Source: Gammaproteobacteria bacterium
GTDB lineage: Bacteria > Pseudomonadota > Gammaproteobacteria > HK1
Direction: 5' to 3'
DNA length: 45,917 nucleotides
Assembly (NCBI GenBank): GCA_021773635.1
Contig: JAJFJV010000024.1
Location: forward strand, 1 to 45,917
In this document: piece by piece, positions 24,554-32,407 of the stretch
Numbering within the stretch: position 1 is the first letter of the stretch
Layout of the letters: every line of letters begins with the position of its first letter
The notes under the pieces: model-generated
The model's database searches: none
Seen by the model: only the letters and a program-made list of their open reading frames with translations
What the model was told of the DNA's origin: nothing
Made by a program: the position numbers and the translations under genes

Positions 24554-25453
24554 ATGAAACCGGAAAACATAAATCCCGTTGCCACCTGGCGCTCCCTGCT
24601 CTTCGTGCCTGCTCATGCAGAGCGCTTTGTGGCAAAGGCCCACACCCGCGGGGCAGATGCGGTGATTCTTGATCTTGAGGATGCTGTAGCACCGGATGCC
24701 AAGGCGCAGGCACGGGGGGCGCTGGCACACGCGGCCAGGCATCTCTCCGATCACGGCCAGACGCTGTGCGTGCGCATCAACGCGGAAGCGGAACTCGCCC
24801 GGCAGGATATCGAGGTCGCCGCACGTCCCGGCGTGGTCGCTATCGTCATGCCAAAGGTAGAAACGCCGGCTCAGGTTCAGGCCGTAGACAAAATTCTCAC
24901 GGCCTGTGAAGAAAAGAGCGGGTTGTCGGCAGGCGGAATCCGTCTCATCGCGATGCTCGAAAGTGCGCTCGGCATACTCAACGCCCAGTCCATCGCCACC
25001 GCAAGCCCACGCCTCGCCGCTCTGGCACTTGGCCCCGAGGATTTGGCCACCAACATGGGTTGTGCGCCAACCCATGAATCACTGATCGGCCCCTGCCAAC
25101 ACCTCCTGCTCTCGGCCCGTGCTGCCGGCCTCGGCGCCCTCGGCTTTCCCGGTTCCATCGCTACCTTTAATGACGAAGCCGTATTACGTGGACAGCTTGC
25201 CAGTGCGCGAGCGCTCGGTTTCACCGGGGCACTTTGCATCCACCCGCATCAGGTACCGATTCTCAACGAGGTATTCAGCCCAACTGAGGAGGAATATGCC
25301 TGGGCCGAGCGTGTCATGCAGGCTTGGGTCGAGGCGGAGAAAAACGGCAAGGGAGTAGCTGTCCTCGATGGCCGGATGATTGACCCGCCGGTAGCGCGCA
25401 GGGTGGCGGAGATTCTGGCCCGCATATGCCACGATGCAATTAATTCTGGCTAA
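24554..25453 (+). CDS. HpcH/HpaI aldolase, citramalyl-CoA or malyl-CoA lyase type (CitE-like)
   Basis: This 299-residue TIM-barrel lyase is of the CitE/malyl-CoA lyase family. Landmarks are RSLLFVPAHAERFVAKA at the N terminus, ADAVILDLEDAVAPDAK, MPKVETP, and the metal-binding Glu and Asp in MLESALG and LGPEDLATNMG. With the upstream hydratase it would cleave citramalyl-CoA to pyruvate and acetyl-CoA (or methylmalyl-CoA to propionyl-CoA and glyoxylate). Pyruvate and acetyl-CoA are also the substrate and product of the PFOR in this window. GGAGGG stands before the ATG. A hairpin (25520-25564) follows the gene. Confidence 0.88.
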   Translation: MKPENINPVATWRSLLFVPAHAERFVAKAHTRGADAVILDLEDAVAPDAKAQARGALAHAARHLSDHGQTLCVRINAEAELARQDIEVAARPGVVAIVMPKVETPAQVQAVDKILTACEEKSGLSAGGIRLIAMLESALGILNAQSIATASPRLAALALGPEDLATNMGCAPTHESLIGPCQHLLLSARAAGLGALGFPGSIATFNDEAVLRGQLASARALGFTGALCIHPHQVPILNEVFSPTEEEYAWAERVMQAWVEAEKNGKGVAVLDGRMIDPPVARRVAEILARICHDAINSG

Positions 25454-25519
25454 CGCATCATTCGCTATGGATGCCGGATGGAGATGTGGAATTCAGAACA
25501 GGGGTGACGCAGATACCTC

Positions 25520-25564
25520 AAAGTGCAGCGCCGGCCTTTGAGCGCGGCAAGACAGCTGCACTTT
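25520..25564. terminator. Bidirectional hairpin between the lyase and LamG genes
   Basis: Perfect 10-bp arms AAAGTGCAGC and GCTGCACTTT enclose a loop with an inner GCCG/CGGC stem. It lies between convergent genes, so it may terminate both, although neither side has a strong T tract. Confidence 0.5.
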
Positions 25565-25583
25565 AAGTTCTGCGGGATGATAT

Positions 25584-26402
25584 CTATGACATTCTTCGCC
25601 TGCGGCTATAACCCACACCAAGCAAGCCGAAGGCCAGCAGGACAAGAGTAGCTGGTTCCGGAACACTTGCCCCGAGGAATGCATCCGAGGTCAAAGCAAC
25701 GTCCGAGATCCGGATCTCATCAATCAAGCCATCCAGGTACTGGTTGCCGGTTTCCTGAAGATTGCCTATCCCGATTCCAGGTTGCCAAAAAGATCCTGTC
25801 AGCAATGGCAATGTAGGCCGTACCGAGGTCGTGGTTGATGCCACCTCGGAACCGTTGATAAAGAGTTTCATCGCGCCAGTGGTGTTATCGATGCTTCCCG
25901 CGACGTGCATTAGTTCTCCGGTGGGCAGCAGATCCGGTGAGTGTAATGCGACTGCGCCGGCCGTCCCCGTGATCAGAAATCTGAGTTGACCACCCAGGAT
26001 TCCGAGGTAGAAGGGATCCAGACCGCCTCGACGGTCACCGCGAAATACGATCTGATCAAGCTGTCCGGTTCCCGGCAGCGTATCCAGAGATACGATGGCC
26101 TCTACCGTCATACTCGAGACGCTGAAGGCGGATGAGTCCGTTACAAAAACCCGGTCGTTGCTGCCGTCGAACTTCAGCCCGGAGCCCCCTCCGGGAACTG
26201 CCTGATAGACCGGGCCACCGAATGGGGTGCCGTTATGGCCATTGCCGGAGCTGTCCAGGACTGAACCCGAACCCGTTGCGGTAGCGCCCGGGGTGCCATC
26301 AAAAGTCCAGTGTGCGATGGTTGTTGCGTGTGCCGCGTTGCCCGGAAGATAAAGTGCCAGGGTAGCGATTGCTGGAATAAGCCAGGTCCGTGTATTTCGC
26401 AT
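25584..26402 (-). CDS. Secreted LamG-domain protein with PEP-CTERM anchor
   Basis: This 272-residue exported protein has a signal peptide to about residue 27 (ending GNAAHA). A laminin G/concanavalin-like beta-sandwich spans about 28-235, including DSSGNGHNGT, GSGLKFDGSNDRVFV and the late YLDGLIDEIRISDVAL motif. A canonical PEP-CTERM tail covers 246-272: VPEP, a hydrophobic helix and the basic YSRRRRMS. Such tails are recognised by exosortase (EpsH/XrtA systems) for surface display or release with exopolysaccharide. No exosortase gene is in this window. AAGGAAT ahead of the ATG supports the start. The ligand is unknown. Confidence 0.9.
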   Translation of the reverse strand: MRNTRTWLIPAIATLALYLPGNAAHATTIAHWTFDGTPGATATGSGSVLDSSGNGHNGTPFGGPVYQAVPGGGSGLKFDGSNDRVFVTDSSAFSVSSMTVEAIVSLDTLPGTGQLDQIVFRGDRRGGLDPFYLGILGGQLRFLITGTAGAVALHSPDLLPTGELMHVAGSIDNTTGAMKLFINGSEVASTTTSVRPTLPLLTGSFWQPGIGIGNLQETGNQYLDGLIDEIRISDVALTSDAFLGASVPEPATLVLLAFGLLGVGYSRRRRMS

Positions 26403-26796
26403 GTTCGTAATTCCTTAATATCAAAAGGGCAGTAATCGCCCGGGTTTTCTCCTGTTCGTTGTAAGAAGCAAAAATCAGGCCTATTTGTATTAAGACTTAA
26501 ATATCAATCAGTTATAGACGCTCGGCTTGTACCTGTCTCCAAGTTTGTAAAGTTTCCTGACGCTTTTTTCGGGTTTGAGCCGGGAGGAATGCCCTCATCC
26601 CTAGATAAAGCATGCTGAATGTATATATAAACAATATGTTAGGGGTGTGTGTTCGTAGTAATAAATTCTGACAGAGGCACTATGACAGGAGTCAGTTGAC
26701 CTTTTTCCAGGCTCTGCATAATGGGGTTTTTCCTGCTACACGAAGAAGTAGAATGGCAATAAGCTTCGTAGGCCCGCCGACCAGCGAAACCGGAAA
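26403..26796. other. 394-bp intergenic region between divergent LamG and MOSC genes
   Basis: No ORF or RNA gene is convincing here. It is more AT-rich than its surroundings, especially 26620-26640. On the plus strand TTGACC at 26696 and CATAAT at 26717, with a 15-bp spacer, could be a promoter for the MOSC gene. A short GGGC/GCCC stem lies in the LamG leader near 26427-26441. Confidence 0.6.
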
Positions 26797-27603
26797 ATGC
26801 CCGAACTCACACTGACCCGGATAAGTTACTACCCGCTAAAATCCACTGGTGGTATCGACACCCTTCAAGCCGAAGTAGAGCCTCGTGGGCTCAAGGATGA
26901 TCGCCGCTGGATGTTGGTGGGCGCCGATGGGCGTTTCCTGACCGCCCGGGAGCATCCACGGTTGTTGCAGATTCATGCGGGGTTTAAGGGCCAGGTTTTG
27001 ACTCTGAGTGCCCCGGGGATGCCGGTGCTAGAACTGGCTGAGGGGAGACCGGAAGCGGGGCCACGTCTGGATATTACGGTATGGCGTGATCAGTTGAGTG
27101 CAGCTGCCATGCCGGCTAGTGCGGATGCCTGGTGCAGTGAGTATCTTGGTCTTGCCTGTCGGCTGGTATATATGGATGAGCAGTGTGAGCGTCCCGTTGA
27201 TCCGGAGTTTTCCGGGTCCCATGACAGGGTGAGTTTCGCCGATGGTTTTCCCTGCTTGCTGATCAGCCAAGCTTCTCTCGATGATTTGAACACGCGGACG
27301 CCGCTGGCGATCAGCATGCGGCGCTTTCGACCCAATCTGGTGATCTCCGGTTGCGAGGCCTACGCCGAAGACGGTTGGCAGCGCTTGCGCATCGGCACGG
27401 TGGAATTCGCCGCGGTCAAACCCTGCACCCGTTGTGTACTAACCACCGTTGATCCCGATACCTCGGAGAAACATCCGGCACAGGAGCCACTCCGTACTTT
27501 GGGTAGCTATCGGCGCAGCGAGCGCGGGATCGCCTTCGGAATGAACCTGATTCCGCGAGGCACGGGGGTGCTGCACGTCGGTGATTCGGTGGAGATCCTG
27601 TAG
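26797..27603 (+). CDS. MOSC domain protein (YcbX-like, without ferredoxin domain)
   Basis: This 268-residue protein has an N-terminal MOSC beta-barrel domain (YYPLKSTGGIDTLQAEVEPRGLKDDRRWMLV) and a MOSC catalytic domain from about residue 120. The likely molybdenum-cofactor-binding cysteine lies in KPCTRCVLTTVDP. Such enzymes bind sulfurated molybdenum cofactor; E. coli YcbX reduces N-hydroxylated bases. YcbX has an extra C-terminal 2Fe-2S domain that is missing here, so an external electron donor would be needed. Neighbours give no further clue. The gene converges on the LysR gene. Confidence 0.88.
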   Translation: MPELTLTRISYYPLKSTGGIDTLQAEVEPRGLKDDRRWMLVGADGRFLTAREHPRLLQIHAGFKGQVLTLSAPGMPVLELAEGRPEAGPRLDITVWRDQLSAAAMPASADAWCSEYLGLACRLVYMDEQCERPVDPEFSGSHDRVSFADGFPCLLISQASLDDLNTRTPLAISMRRFRPNLVISGCEAYAEDGWQRLRIGTVEFAAVKPCTRCVLTTVDPDTSEKHPAQEPLRTLGSYRRSERGIAFGMNLIPRGTGVLHVGDSVEIL

Positions 27604-27667
27604 AGCACGACTTCTGGAAATCCAGACCCCCCTGGGATCTTCGATGTAGCGTGACGGAAAACGGAAT

Positions 27668-28600
27668 CTATTTATTTTTCGTATCTTCGACAGAACTGGC
27701 TTTAGTGTCCCTCAGTACCTCTCGTAATTCTCGCTTCATCCAGTCAACGAATACCCGGACCCGGCTCGACAGCAGTTGGGCATGCGGGTAGACCACACTC
27801 ACGGGCATGGGCGGTGGCTCAAAACCGGGAAGCACGATTTTCAGTTTTCCTTTCTTCACCAGTGGCTCCACCTGATAGGAAAGAAAGAGACCAAAGCCTA
27901 TGCCCGCGGCACAGGCCTCGGTTGCGGCAATCGCCTGGTTGCTTGCGAAGGATCCTGATACCGGTACTGATAGCTGTTTTCCACTCTCTGCGAAGTGCCA
28001 CGTTGTCCCCGGTGCGATCCCGGTAAAACGTACACAGTTGTGGTGGGAGAGTTCCTCGGGTCGCTGGGGAATGCCGACATTCCTGAGCAAGCCCGGGCTG
28101 GCACACACCACCTGGCGGATCTCTCCAACGGGTACTGCAATCATGGACGAGTCGTCGAGATGACCAATGCGTATAGCGACATCAATGCCTTCCTCCACCA
28201 TATTGATGACGCGGTCCAGAAGCAGGAGTTCGATCTGCACTTGATCGAAGCGCTCCAGGAAACGGGTGGCGATCCGGGTGACATGCATTTGCCCGAAGGT
28301 CACCGGTGCAGTGACGCGCAGAAGGCCACTCGGTTCATGCTGTTGAGCGGTGAGGGCGAGCTCCGCTTCTTCGACGTCGCTGAGAATCCGGCGACACCGC
28401 TCCAGATAATGCCGACCCTCGTCAGTCAGGGCGATTCGGCGGGTAGTACGGTTAAGTAGCCGGATATTCAGCGTTTCTTCGAGTGAGGCCAGGGACCTGA
28501 CCACGGATGGCAGCGATCTGTCGAGCACCTCCGCGGCTGCGGTCAGACTGCCGCGGTCCACGATTTGCACAAAGGTTTTCATTGCCAGCAGTTTGTCCAT
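27668..28600 (-). CDS. LysR-family transcriptional regulator
   Basis: This 310-residue LysR-type regulator has a winged helix-turn-helix at residues 1-60 (MKTFVQIVDRGSLTAAAEVLDRSLPSVVRSLASLEETL, then LLNRTTRRIALTDEG) and a co-inducer-binding domain at about 90-300. The sequence style is that of the CrgA/AaeR-like group. It faces the DsrE gene across 127 bp that contain two copies of an inverted repeat, one of them 12 bp from its own start codon, so it probably represses itself and controls the DsrE, flavoprotein and AEC genes. The inducer is unknown. Confidence 0.92.
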   Translation of the reverse strand: MDKLLAMKTFVQIVDRGSLTAAAEVLDRSLPSVVRSLASLEETLNIRLLNRTTRRIALTDEGRHYLERCRRILSDVEEAELALTAQQHEPSGLLRVTAPVTFGQMHVTRIATRFLERFDQVQIELLLLDRVINMVEEGIDVAIRIGHLDDSSMIAVPVGEIRQVVCASPGLLRNVGIPQRPEELSHHNCVRFTGIAPGTTWHFAESGKQLSVPVSGSFASNQAIAATEACAAGIGFGLFLSYQVEPLVKKGKLKIVLPGFEPPPMPVSVVYPHAQLLSSRVRVFVDWMKRELREVLRDTKASSVEDTKNK

Positions 28601-28611
28601 CCCGAGACATT

Positions 28612-28628
28612 ACTCCGTTATACGGAGT
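28612..28628. promoter_or_regulatory. LysR operator candidate 1
   Basis: A perfect palindrome, ACTCCGT-TAT-ACGGAGT, starts 12 bp upstream of the LysR start codon. It shares the core CGTTATACG with site 2, whose centre is 41 bp away, about four helical turns. Confidence 0.6.
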
Positions 28629-28653
28629 AGTTAAATGTATTTTCATGTATTTA

Positions 28654-28667
28654 TTCCGTTATACGAA
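28654..28667. promoter_or_regulatory. LysR operator candidate 2
   Basis: TTCCGTTATACGAA repeats the CCGTTATACG core of site 1 with less perfect arms, 61 bp upstream of the DsrE-family gene. A strong recognition site plus a weaker activation site is the usual LysR pattern. Confidence 0.55.
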
Positions 28668-28727
28668 CCTTTCAGAATTTGCTTCACACGGTGTTGCCGT
28701 GATTTTTAACTGAAGGAGACACAAACG

Positions 28728-29102
28728 ATGAAAGCAGCAATCTTGATTCTTTCGGACCCGAAGTCCGGATCAGAGGAGTCCCTGGGACGCGTGTTCAATG
28801 CCCTGGCCACGGCCTATGACTTCAAACGGCATGGCGACGAGGTGACCATTCTTTTCAACGGCGCCGGGACGCGATGGATTGGCGAGGTGGCCAAACCGGA
28901 GCATCCGGTCCACGACTTGTTCGAGCAGGTCAAGGATGTGGTCGCCGGCGTGTCCTGCGGCTGCGCCGATGTATTCGGTGCCACGGAAGAGGTGGAGAAA
29001 TCGGGTTTTGACTTTATCAAGGACAACCCGGTACCAGGCACCAGCGGCCTGCCCAGCCTGCAAAGTCTGGTGGTCGATGGATACACGGTATTGACCTTTT
29101 GA
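28728..29102 (+). CDS. DsrE-family protein
   Basis: This is a 124-residue single-domain alpha/beta protein of the DsrE/F-like fold. It begins AAILILSDPKSGSEESLGRVFNALATAYDFKRHGDEVTILFNG and has cysteines in VSCGCADVFGA, about the position of the sulfur-carrying cysteine of DsrE proteins. It is distinct from the tusD/dsrE gene further on. A role in sulfur or persulfide handling is possible, but the function is not known. AAGGAGA before the ATG is a strong ribosome-binding site. It is the first gene opposite the LysR regulator. Confidence 0.82.
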   Translation: MKAAILILSDPKSGSEESLGRVFNALATAYDFKRHGDEVTILFNGAGTRWIGEVAKPEHPVHDLFEQVKDVVAGVSCGCADVFGATEEVEKSGFDFIKDNPVPGTSGLPSLQSLVVDGYTVLTF

Positions 29103-29107
29103 GATGC

Positions 29108-29143
29108 GGGGACCGGGCAAGCAGGAATATTGCCCGGCCCTTT
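29108..29143 (+). terminator. Intrinsic terminator or attenuating hairpin after the DsrE-family gene
   Basis: CCGGGCAA and TTGCCCGG form a perfect 8-bp stem (29113-29137), extended by GGG/CCC across a bulged A, followed by CCCTTTCT. It sits just after the DsrE stop and may lower expression of the following gene. Confidence 0.6.
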
Positions 29144-29162
29144 CTGACTGGGAGCCTTTGCT

Positions 29163-30122
29163 ATGAAAATTGATAACCCCTACCACGAAGGTGAACTGCT
29201 CGTACAACGAAGTGCGAATGAGGCGGATTGGGCGCAACGGAATGGTGGCGTGATTGCCGATACCATCTCCAGGGGCGCTCTACGATTCATTGCCCAGCAA
29301 ACGCTGGCCGTCTTTGGTAGCCTCGATCCAGACGGGAATGTATGGGCCTCGGTGCTGGTCGGTGAAGCAGGGTTTCTGAGTGCTACGGATGAACACACCG
29401 TTGAGTTGGATGCTACGGAGCAGCGCTCGGGAGAGGATGATCCCCTGTGGGCCAACATCGAGACGAATAGCCGGATCGGTGTATTGGTAATTGATCTGGC
29501 CAGCCGGCGACGGCTGCGCGTTAACGGTCGCTTCCGAAGGATAAACGACACCCGATTCGAGCTCGCGGTAGAACAGGCGTACCCGAATTGCCCCAAATAC
29601 ATACAGCGCCGTCATCTCTCTGACCTCGGCGTGTCGGCCCCGACACTTGCAGAAGCGCCACGCCGCGGGGTCACGTTGACGGCCGATCAGATGGCGCTGA
29701 TAGCCTCTGCCGATACTTTTTTTGTCGCCAGCGCGAACCCCGGGCACGGCATTGATGCCTCACATCGAGGCGGTCAGCCGGGATTCGTCAGCACGCTGGA
29801 CAGTCGTCGCCTGCGCATTCCTGACTACGCCGGTAACAGCATGTTTAATACCCTGGGAAATTTTGCTGCCTATCCTCACGCGGGCCTGGTGTTTCTGGAC
29901 TTCGAGCGTGGTCGCCTTCTGCAATTGACGGGGGGTGCGGAAATCCTGTGGAACCAGAACGATCCAGATGATGAAACGGGGGGTACAGGCCGCTACTGGG
30001 AGCTGGAAATTGAGCATTGGGTAGAAACTTCCTTGCCACGCCAGTTGCGCTGGGAGCTGCTCGATTATTCCCCACATAATCCGCGGGCACGGCATGGTGC
30101 CTTTGGAGAACGGCAACTGTAA
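29163..30122 (+). CDS. Pyridoxamine 5'-phosphate oxidase-family FMN-binding protein
   Basis: This 319-residue protein has split-barrel flavoprotein folds. The N-terminal half reads FIAQQTLAVFGSLDPDGNVWASVLVG. The second half repeats the pattern as ADTFFVASANPGHGIDASHRGGQPGFV, then YAGNSMFNTLGNFAAYPHAGLVFLDFERGRLLQLTG. It is much larger than PdxH and lacks its substrate motifs, so it is probably an FMN or F420-type oxidoreductase of unknown substrate. Homologues are sometimes fused to ferredoxin reductase modules, but this one is not. It follows the DsrE gene under apparent LysR control. Confidence 0.82.
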   Translation: MKIDNPYHEGELLVQRSANEADWAQRNGGVIADTISRGALRFIAQQTLAVFGSLDPDGNVWASVLVGEAGFLSATDEHTVELDATEQRSGEDDPLWANIETNSRIGVLVIDLASRRRLRVNGRFRRINDTRFELAVEQAYPNCPKYIQRRHLSDLGVSAPTLAEAPRRGVTLTADQMALIASADTFFVASANPGHGIDASHRGGQPGFVSTLDSRRLRIPDYAGNSMFNTLGNFAAYPHAGLVFLDFERGRLLQLTGGAEILWNQNDPDDETGGTGRYWELEIEHWVETSLPRQLRWELLDYSPHNPRARHGAFGERQL

Positions 30123-30202
30123 GGATCCGGCTGCCACCTGAGCCTGCTTGACAGGGCCGGGCGCGCCCTTGCACGCTCAGGGGCTCTCTCGAAGGGCCTG
30201 TC

Positions 30203-31150
30203 ATGCTAGCAGTTCTAAACGTCGTCCTGCCGGTCTTCCTCATCATCGCGACCGGTTATGTAGCGACCCGCACCAAACTGTTTCCTGATGCCGGGATCGA
30301 TGGGCTGATTGCCTTCGTGATTAAATTCGCGATTCCGGCGTTGTTGTTGAATGCCATGTATCGCCTCGATCTCGCTATGGCCTTTGAGTGGCGGATCTTG
30401 GTCTCCTTCTATACCGGCGCGCTGACCTGCTTCGTGCTGGGCATGATCCTGGCACGTAAGATCTGGAAACGTACGCCTGGCGAGGCCGTGGCGGTCGGCT
30501 TTTCCGCATTATTTTCCAATACCGTGCTGGTGGGGTTGGCGATCATGACCCGCGCCTATGGTGAGGCCGCAACCCAGCCCATGTTCGGGATCATTGCCCT
30601 GCACGCACCTTTGCTCTACACCCTTGGCATGATTTTCATGGAGATTGCCCGCCGGGACGGGGCCGGCATGAAGAGCACCGTGCGCCGAATGCTGGCCAGC
30701 GTGTTTTCCAATGCCTTGATGCTCGGCATCCTGACCGGCCTGTTACTCAATGTACTGGAGATTCGGCTACCGGAGCCAGTTGCTTCCGCGCTGGAGATGC
30801 TGGCGGCCGCCACTCTGCCCGCGGCCTTGTTTGGTATAGGCGCCGCATTGACGCGATACCGGATGCGCGCGGAGGCGAGTGAGGCGCTGATGGTCTCGGT
30901 ACTCTTGTTGCTGGTTCACCCGGGTATTGCCTGGGTGCTTTCACAACATGTCTTCGAATTGCCACCCGAATTCGTCCGCGCGGCGGTGGTGACGGCGGCT
31001 ATGCCGGCCGGGCTTAATGTCTATGTCTTTGCGGCGATGTACGATCGCGCGACCGGGCTTGCAGCCAGCGCCTTGCTGCTTTCGACCGTTTTATCTATCG
31101 CAACGATTACCCTTTGGCTGACGGTGCTCGGCGGCGCAGGGATTACTTAA
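30203..31150 (+). CDS. AEC-family transporter (auxin efflux carrier fold)
   Basis: This 315-residue membrane protein has about ten hydrophobic helices in the AEC pattern. It starts AVLNVVLPVFLIIATGYVATRTKLFPD and contains FSNTVLVGLAIMTRAYGE and the late AAVVTAAMPAGLNVYVFAAMYDRA segment typical of the family. Bacterial members are putative malonate, malate or other organic-acid carriers. The substrate is not shown here. It lies 80 bp downstream of the flavoprotein gene on the same strand, with no strong terminator between them. Confidence 0.87.
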   Translation: MLAVLNVVLPVFLIIATGYVATRTKLFPDAGIDGLIAFVIKFAIPALLLNAMYRLDLAMAFEWRILVSFYTGALTCFVLGMILARKIWKRTPGEAVAVGFSALFSNTVLVGLAIMTRAYGEAATQPMFGIIALHAPLLYTLGMIFMEIARRDGAGMKSTVRRMLASVFSNALMLGILTGLLLNVLEIRLPEPVASALEMLAAATLPAALFGIGAALTRYRMRAEASEALMVSVLLLLVHPGIAWVLSQHVFELPPEFVRAAVVTAAMPAGLNVYVFAAMYDRATGLAASALLLSTVLSIATITLWLTVLGGAGIT

Positions 31151-31209
31151 TCCCGATCTTTACAATCGGTAGGCACTTTCTCTTGGCGTATCACTTTTTT
31201 GGGCGGTGA

Positions 31210-31797
31210 TCAGTGCCGTGCCACACCCTGCACCACCCGCTCAAGGAAATGCAGCTTGCGCATGAGATCGTTGGTCTCCAGCAATTCCTGTTTGCGCGGC
31301 AGTGGCAGGGGCAGGAATTCTACCAGGCGGGCGCAGACCCACCGGGCATCGTCATAATGGGTGGGGATTTCATAGCCCGGAGAAAGCTCGCTGAGAATCT
31401 GTTTCAGCAGCAAGCTCAGGTTGTGGAAGCGGGCCGGTAGTTCCATGGGGGGCAGTTCCTCCAGAAAACCTGCGCGGCATTGTATTAGCTGGTTTTTATC
31501 CACATGGATGGCATGCAGCTGGAAACGTTTTTCACCACGCACGGTGATCTGCAAAAGACCACTCTCGCCTGGTTGCCAATCCACGATGTTGGCGTAGCAG
31601 CCGATATCGAAGGTCTGTGCCGCGTTGCCAACCTCACTGCCCTCGCGGATCAGGCAGATGCCAAAGCCCTGTTCCTCGCGCATGCAGGCACTGACCATGT
31701 CCAGGTAGCGCGGCTCGAAGATTTGCAGCGGCAGCAGACCGTCGGGAAACAGCACGGTATTGAGCGGAAACAGTGGAAATTCCGCCTCAGTCGTCAT
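31210..31797 (-). CDS. LON substrate-binding-domain protein
   Basis: This 195-residue stand-alone LON N-terminal (PUA-like) domain protein starts [30 protein letters not shown] and has [11 protein letters not shown]. It lacks the ATPase and protease domains of Lon. Homologues exist widely in proteobacteria and are thought to be adaptors or sensors, without a settled function. The frame opens earlier (31827), but ATG 31797 has GGGGAG ahead and matches the family start. It overlaps the end of ubiX by 11 bp, so it is translationally coupled. Confidence 0.87.
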   Translation of the reverse strand: MTTEAEFPLFPLNTVLFPDGLLPLQIFEPRYLDMVSACMREEQGFGICLIREGSEVGNAAQTFDIGCYANIVDWQPGESGLLQITVRGEKRFQLHAIHVDKNQLIQCRAGFLEELPPMELPARFHNLSLLLKQILSELSPGYEIPTHYDDARWVCARLVEFLPLPLPRKQELLETNDLMRKLHFLERVVQGVARH

Positions 31798-32407
31798 CCG
31801 TTTCTCCCCAGCGTGGCAGCAGCTCATGTTCGATCTCCAGGTGATCGAGAATGCGTGCCACCATGAAATCCACCAGGTCAGCTATTTCCCGCGGCTTTTG
31901 ATAGAAGCCCGGGTTTGCGGGCATGATCACCGCGCCCATACGGGACAAACGCAGCATATTTTCCAAATGGAGTTCCGAGAGCGGGGTTTCGCGGTGTACC
32001 AGAATGAGTTGCCGATGCTCCTTGAGTACCACGTCGGCGGCACGTTCGATGAGGTTGCTGCTCAATCCCGCCGCGATACCAGCCAGCGTGCCGCTGGTAC
32101 AGGGACAGACCACCAGTGCGCGCGGCGGGTTGGAACCACTCGCCACCGGAGCCATCCATTCCTCGCGGCCAAACACGGTGAACTGGCCCGGTTGAGCACC
32201 GTAACGTTCACCAAGGATTTTCTCGATGGCCCGCGGGCGGGTGGGCAGCTTTAGCCCGACTTCCATATCCAGCACCATGCGAGCCGGGTCTGAGAGCATG
32301 AACCAGACTTGTTCGCCAGCCCCAAGTAATTGCTCCAGCAGACGCAGGCCATAGGGGGCACCCGAGGCGCCGGTCATGGCCAGGGCGATGGCAGAGTTAG
32401 CTGTCAT
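31787..32407 (-). CDS. ubiX: Flavin prenyltransferase UbiX
   Basis: This 206-residue enzyme attaches a dimethylallyl group to FMN to make prenylated FMN, the cofactor of UbiD decarboxylase in ubiquinone synthesis. Family landmarks are [21 protein letters not shown] at the N terminus, the [34 protein letters not shown] block, and the C-terminal [16 protein letters not shown]. It starts inside the last codons of mpl (ATGACAGCTAA overlap, 11 bp) and overlaps the LON-domain gene, so mpl-ubiX-LON is one tightly coupled operon. UbiD is not in this window. Confidence 0.95.
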   Translation of the reverse strand: MTANSAIALAMTGASGAPYGLRLLEQLLGAGEQVWFMLSDPARMVLDMEVGLKLPTRPRAIEKILGERYGAQPGQFTVFGREEWMAPVASGSNPPRALVVCPCTSGTLAGIAAGLSSNLIERAADVVLKEHRQLILVHRETPLSELHLENMLRLSRMGAVIMPANPGFYQKPREIADLVDFMVARILDHLEIEHELLPRWGETDDD

